64,000 bases of DNA from Massilia sp. YIM B02769 (lineage in GTDB: Bacteria; Pseudomonadota; Gammaproteobacteria; Burkholderiales; Burkholderiaceae_D): positions 205,561 through 269,560 of the forward strand of contig NZ_JASNRC010000005.1 in the NCBI RefSeq assembly GCF_030411995.1. Reading direction: 5' to 3'. Made by a program: the position numbers and the translations under genes. Below the pieces are notes generated by a model, which saw only the letters and a list, made by a program, of their open reading frames with translations, had not been told where the DNA came from and searched no databases. This document shows positions 60,940 through 64,000 of the stretch, one piece after another (the stretch's first letter is position 1; each line of letters starts with the position of its first letter).

Positions 60940-63069
60940 TTATTTGATTTGGTTCAAGCTTGCGAAATCGGCGCCCTTCTCGACCAGTTCCACCAGCAGC
61001 GGCGACGGCTGCCAGAAGACCGGGTCTTCCTTGGCAAATTCCTGGATGTCGGCGAGGATCTTAGCCAGGCCGACGGTATCGGCATACTTCATCGGGCCGC
61101 CGCGGTAGCGCGGGAAGCCATAACCATGGACGAAGGTCACGTCGACGTCCAGCGGACGCAGGGCGATCCCCTGGTGCACCACGTTCGCGCCTTCGTTGAT
61201 CATCGCCGCCAGGTAGCGGCGCACGATCTCTTCGTCCGAGAATTCGCGCGGGGTGACGCCCGCGCGCTGGCGTTCGGCGTCGATGATGTCTTCGACTTCC
61301 GGGTCGGGCGTGCCGATGCGCGCGCCTTCCGGATACAGGTAGTAGCCGCGGCCGGTCTTCTGGCCGAACCAGCCGCGCTCGGCGATGCGGTCGGCGATCT
61401 GCACATAGCGCGCCTTCGGATCGCGGGTGGCGGCGCGGCGCTTGCGCGTGGCCCAGCCGATGTCGCCGCCGGCCAGGTCGGACACCTGGAATGGGCCCAT
61501 CGGGTAGCCGAAGTCGCGCAGCGCCTTGTCGATCTGGTACGGGGAAGCGCCGTCTTCCATCATGTAGTGCGCGGCCTGGCCATACACGGCGAGGATGCGG
61601 TTGCCGATGAAGCCGTCGCAGACGCCGGCACGTACCGGAGTCTTTTTCAACTTCTTCGCCAGTTCGAAGGCGGTGGCGACGACGTCGTTAGCCACTTTCG
61701 CAGGCACGACGATCTCCAGCAGCTTCATGATGTTCGCCGGCGAGAAGAAGTGCAGGCCGATCACGTCTTGCGGACGCGAGACGCTGTCGGCGATCTCGTT
61801 GATGTCGAGGTAAGAGGTATTCGTGGCCAGCACGGCGCCCTGCTTGCAGACGCGATCGAGCTCCGCGAACACGGCCTTTTTCACACCCATTTCTTCGAAC
61901 ACGGCTTCGATGACCAGATCGACATCGGCCAGCGCATCGTAGGCGGTGCTGCCGTTCCAGCGCGCCATGACGGCGGCCTTGCCTTCTTCGGTCATGCGGC
62001 CCTTCTTGACCAGGCCGTCGTACACTTTTTCGACGTTCTTGCGGCCGCGCGCCAGGGCTTCTTCGTCGCGCTCGATCATGGTCACCGGCAGGCCGGCGTC
62101 CAGGGCAGCGACGGCAATACCGGCGCCCATGGTACCGCCGCCGACGATGCCGACGCTGGCAATCGCGCGCGGTTTAGCATCGCGGGTCTCAGGGGACTTG
62201 GCTGTTTCGCGCTCGGCGAAGAAGGCGTGCACCAGGCCGGCGCGCTGCGGGCTGTCCAGGCATTCGATGAAGAGCTTGCGTTCCAGCGCCAGGCCTTCGT
62301 CGAACGGCAGGTCGATGGCGCCCTGCACCGCGTCGACGATTTTCAGTGGCGAGAACAGGCCGCGCGACTTCTTGGCCGTCTCGGCGCGGGCGGCGTCGAC
62401 CACGGCGCTTTGCGCTGCGCGGTCAGCCAGCGCTTCGGCGTCGCGCGTGCGGCGCACCGGTGCTTTCGCATCCAGCAGTTCTTGGGCATAAGTGAGGCCC
62501 ACGGCCACCGGGTCGCTGCCTTCGACGATGCGATCGACCAGGCCGAGCTTCTCGCCTTCCTTGGCGCTGGCGTGACGGCCGGTGAGCATCAAATCAAGGG
62601 CGGCTTGCGCACCGATCAGGCGCGGAGTACGCTGGGTACCGCCGGCGCCCGGCAGCAGGCCGAGGGCCACCTCCGGCAGGCCGAATTTGGCGGTCGGCAG
62701 GGCCACGCGGTAGTGCGCGGACAGGGCCACTTCCAAGCCGCCACCCAGGGCGACGCCATTGATGGCGGCGACGACCGGCTTGGTCGAGGCTTCGATGCGG
62801 TTGCAGACGTCAGGCAGGGCCGGCGCCATCGGCGGCTTGCCGAATTCGCGGATGTCGGCGCCGCCGATGAAGTTGCGGCCCGCGCCGACGATCAGCACCG
62901 CCTTCACCGCAGGATCGGCGTCGGCGGCTTCGATGGCTTCCAGCAGACCGCGGCGCACATCCACGCCCAGGGCGTTGACGGGCGGGTTGTCGATGCTGAC
63001 CAGAAGGATGTCGCCATGCTGCTCACGGGTGACCTGCGGCACGGCCTGAGCGTTTGCACCGGAATTCAT
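60940..63069 (-). CDS. pimF: bifunctional enoyl-CoA hydratase/3-hydroxyacyl-CoA dehydrogenase (PimF/FadB-like)
   Basis: A 709-residue two-domain enzyme. The N-terminal crotonase domain (to about residue 200) has [11 protein letters not shown] and [20 protein letters not shown], with both Glu residues present ([17 protein letters not shown]). The dehydrogenase domain begins [20 protein letters not shown] near residue 303 and has [15 protein letters not shown] and DGFIGNRI. There is no thiolase-binding extension. The length matches PimF. ATG 63069 follows AAGGAGA. It is the first gene of the operon, with a promoter at 63140-63169 and an IclR-type palindrome at 63098-63110 in the leader, divergent from the IclR gene. 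Confidence 0.92.
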   Translation of the reverse strand: MNSGANAQAVPQVTREQHGDILLVSIDNPPVNALGVDVRRGLLEAIEAADADPAVKAVLIVGAGRNFIGGADIREFGKPPMAPALPDVCNRIEASTKPVVAAINGVALGGGLEVALSAHYRVALPTAKFGLPEVALGLLPGAGGTQRTPRLIGAQAALDLMLTGRHASAKEGEKLGLVDRIVEGSDPVAVGLTYAQELLDAKAPVRRTRDAEALADRAAQSAVVDAARAETAKKSRGLFSPLKIVDAVQGAIDLPFDEGLALERKLFIECLDSPQRAGLVHAFFAERETAKSPETRDAKPRAIASVGIVGGGTMGAGIAVAALDAGLPVTMIERDEEALARGRKNVEKVYDGLVKKGRMTEEGKAAVMARWNGSTAYDALADVDLVIEAVFEEMGVKKAVFAELDRVCKQGAVLATNTSYLDINEIADSVSRPQDVIGLHFFSPANIMKLLEIVVPAKVANDVVATAFELAKKLKKTPVRAGVCDGFIGNRILAVYGQAAHYMMEDGASPYQIDKALRDFGYPMGPFQVSDLAGGDIGWATRKRRAATRDPKARYVQIADRIAERGWFGQKTGRGYYLYPEGARIGTPDPEVEDIIDAERQRAGVTPREFSDEEIVRRYLAAMINEGANVVHQGIALRPLDVDVTFVHGYGFPRYRGGPMKYADTVGLAKILADIQEFAKEDPVFWQPSPLLVELVEKGADFASLNQIK

Positions 63070-63097
63070 GAGTCCTGTCTCCTTGTTTTCTAGTTGG

Positions 63098-63110
63098 TTC
63101 GCTATGCGAA
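63098..63110. promoter_or_regulatory. candidate IclR operator 1
   Basis: TTCGC-TAT-GCGAA, a perfect 5-bp inverted repeat with a 3-base centre, in the leader about 30 bases downstream of the pim-like promoter -10. It fits a repressor site. The spacing and symmetry resemble IclR-family operators. Confidence 0.65.
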
Positions 63111-63139
63111 ATTGTGTTTTGCATCTTGCAGCGAATTCA

Positions 63140-63169
63140 ACGATAACCGATTTTCGGCGCGAATGTAAA
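63140..63169 (-). promoter_or_regulatory. candidate promoter of the pim-like operon
   Basis: Read on the minus strand, TTTACA (63164-63169), an 18-bp spacer and TATCGT (63140-63145), about 70 bases before the pimF-like ATG. Confidence 0.45.
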
Positions 63170-63265
63170 CGTCTTGCCGACACCGATTTCACGTCCAGAA
63201 AACCGCAAATCCGCGTGTCGAACGGGGATTTACCCTTCTGTCATAGGAACGTCAATATCCATCGT

Positions 63266-63278
63266 TTCGCTGTGCGAA
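63266..63278. promoter_or_regulatory. candidate IclR operator 2
   Basis: TTCGC-TGT-GCGAA, identical to operator 1 except for the central base. It lies 20 bases upstream of a perfect -35 TTGACA (63298-63303) for the IclR gene, so the regulator may control itself here. Confidence 0.65.
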
Positions 63279-63372
63279 CGACCATTTCACAAAACTGTTG
63301 ACACCCCGGTTTTTGATATGTGATCATCATTTCCAGACTCAGCCAAAGATGCTGGGCAACGGAGACAATGAG

Positions 63373-64000
63373 ATGGAAGAAATCCAGTCATACACTGAGG
63401 AAGAAAACGCCAAGGACCGTCAGTTCGTGACTGCCCTGGCGCGCGGGCTCGAGATCCTGCGCTGCTTCCGTCCAGGCGAGGCTTACCTCAGCAACAGCGA
63501 GATGGCCAAGCGCACGGCGATGCCGAAGCCGACTATCTCCCGCCTGACCTATACGCTGACCAAGCTCGGCTACCTGAATTACTCGCCCGAACAGGGCCGC
63601 TACCAGCTCGGTGCCCCCGTACTGGCGCTCGGCTATACCCTGCTCGCCAACCTCGACGTGCGCAAACTGGCCCGCCCCGGCATGCAGGAACTGGCCGAAT
63701 ACGCCCAGTGCTCGGTGGCGATCGGCATTCGCGACCGCCTGCACATGGTGTACGTCGAGGCCTGCCGCGGCAGCGCCGCCGTCACCCTGCGCCGCGACGC
63801 CGGTTCGCGCATTCCGCTGGCGACCACCGCGATGGGCAAGGCCTATTTGTGCGGCCTGCCCCAGGCCGACCGAGACTTCTTGATGGACCACATCCGCCTG
63901 CACGCGGAAAACAACTGGCCGAAGATCAAGGCCGACATCGAACAAGGCTTCAAGGACTTCCAGGACCGCGGCTTCGTGCTGTCCTCGGGCTACTGGGACG
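63373..64000 (+). CDS. IclR-family transcriptional regulator (3' end beyond window)
   Basis: The first 209 residues of an IclR regulator; the window ends inside the effector domain. FVTALARGLEILRCFRPGEA (about residues 18-37) begins the winged-helix domain, with LSNSEMAKRTAMPKPTISRL near 40 as helix-turn-helix. The effector domain starts near residue 95 (VAIGIRDRLHMVYVEACRGS). It is very similar throughout to the IclR gene at 38173-38991, so the two are paralogues. It is divergent from the pim-like operon and almost certainly regulates it through the palindromes at 63098-63110 and 63266-63278. GGAGAC lies upstream of the ATG at 63373. Confidence 0.9.
   Translation, partial: MEEIQSYTEEENAKDRQFVTALARGLEILRCFRPGEAYLSNSEMAKRTAMPKPTISRLTYTLTKLGYLNYSPEQGRYQLGAPVLALGYTLLANLDVRKLARPGMQELAEYAQCSVAIGIRDRLHMVYVEACRGSAAVTLRRDAGSRIPLATTAMGKAYLCGLPQADRDFLMDHIRLHAENNWPKIKADIEQGFKDFQDRGFVLSSGYWD

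Larger units (their letters stand above)
63070..63372. other. divergent regulatory region of the pim-like operon and IclR gene
   Basis: 302 bases without a gene. It contains two TTCGC-TNT-GCGAA palindromes (63098-63110 and 63266-63278), a minus-strand promoter (63140-63169) and a plus-strand TTGACA at 63298-63303, so both transcription units appear to be controlled here. Confidence 0.8.

Noticed and set aside
60931-63093. Plus-strand frame of about 720 codons opposite the PimF-like gene
   Set aside because: It is exactly antisense to a two-domain enzyme with complete motifs, and its translation lacks any family feature.
1-64000. CRISPR arrays, rRNA, tRNA, prophage or defence-island genes
   Set aside because: No regularly spaced repeats, no cloverleaf candidates in the short intergenic regions, and no integrase, transposase, phage-structural or nuclease genes were seen.

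Overview
The window looks like chromosomal DNA from a GC-rich betaproteobacterium, most likely in the Oxalobacteraceae (Massilia or a close relative). This is an inference from high-GC codon use, a Burkholderiales-type trimeric porin, a malate:quinone oxidoreductase, a full-length Lhr helicase, an iron-box-associated DUF2325 gene and the abundance of acyl-CoA catabolism. I found no rRNA, tRNA, CRISPR array, prophage or complete insertion sequence. About 55 genes are called and nearly all intergenic space is short.

Region by region. 1-2.8 kb: a lower-GC edge with two doubtful small frames, a secreted DUF2059-like protein, a membrane protein and a diguanylate cyclase. 2.9-6.9 kb: a three-gene operon for a periplasmic molybdenum hydroxylase (cytochrome c, 2Fe-2S subunit, molybdopterin subunit). 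7-13.7 kb: Lhr helicase, an APC permease and an exported methyltransferase-fold protein. 13.9-16.6 kb: a Fur-box-preceded DUF2325 protein and a PhaC-like hydrolase. 16.7-21.1 kb: a VanA/VanB-type Rieske oxygenase, an orphan periplasmic binding protein and a divergent LysR regulator. 21.2-27.5 kb: a xanthine/uracil permease, a small lipoprotein, a MarR regulator, mqo, a phospholipase-A2-like lipoprotein and a porin. 27.6-31.2 kb: acyl-CoA ligase, acyl-CoA dehydrogenase and a divergent thioesterase. 31.2-38.1 kb: a ferritin-like/ECF sigma/anti-sigma set, a YeeE-type sulfur transporter, a short SEDS-like membrane protein and a TonB-dependent receptor.

38-64 kb reads as one catabolic island. An IclR regulator faces an aldehyde dehydrogenase, a zinc alcohol dehydrogenase and a complete Liv-type ABC importer (HMGF plus binding protein). 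Opposite them lie two acyl-CoA dehydrogenases and an SDR, then a tandem-domain TetR regulator divergent from another SDR and an MFS carrier. The last 8 kb hold a six-gene operon whose order (PimF-, PimB-, PimC-, PimD- and PimE-like, then a family III CoA-transferase) matches the dicarboxylate beta-oxidation pim operon of Rhodopseudomonas palustris, with a CoA-transferase instead of the ligase. A second IclR regulator, cut by the window end, is divergent from it, and two near-identical 13-bp palindromes lie between the two. The simplest joint reading is import of an alcohol, aldehyde or organic acid, oxidation to a carboxylate, CoA activation and beta-oxidation; the substrate cannot be read from the sequence.

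Notable non-coding structure includes three members of a GTAGGGTGGG...CCCACCCTAC inverted-repeat family (one a 107-bp near-perfect cruciform), a separate GGGGTCAGGTCTGACATT inverted repeat between two convergent genes, and several strong terminators.
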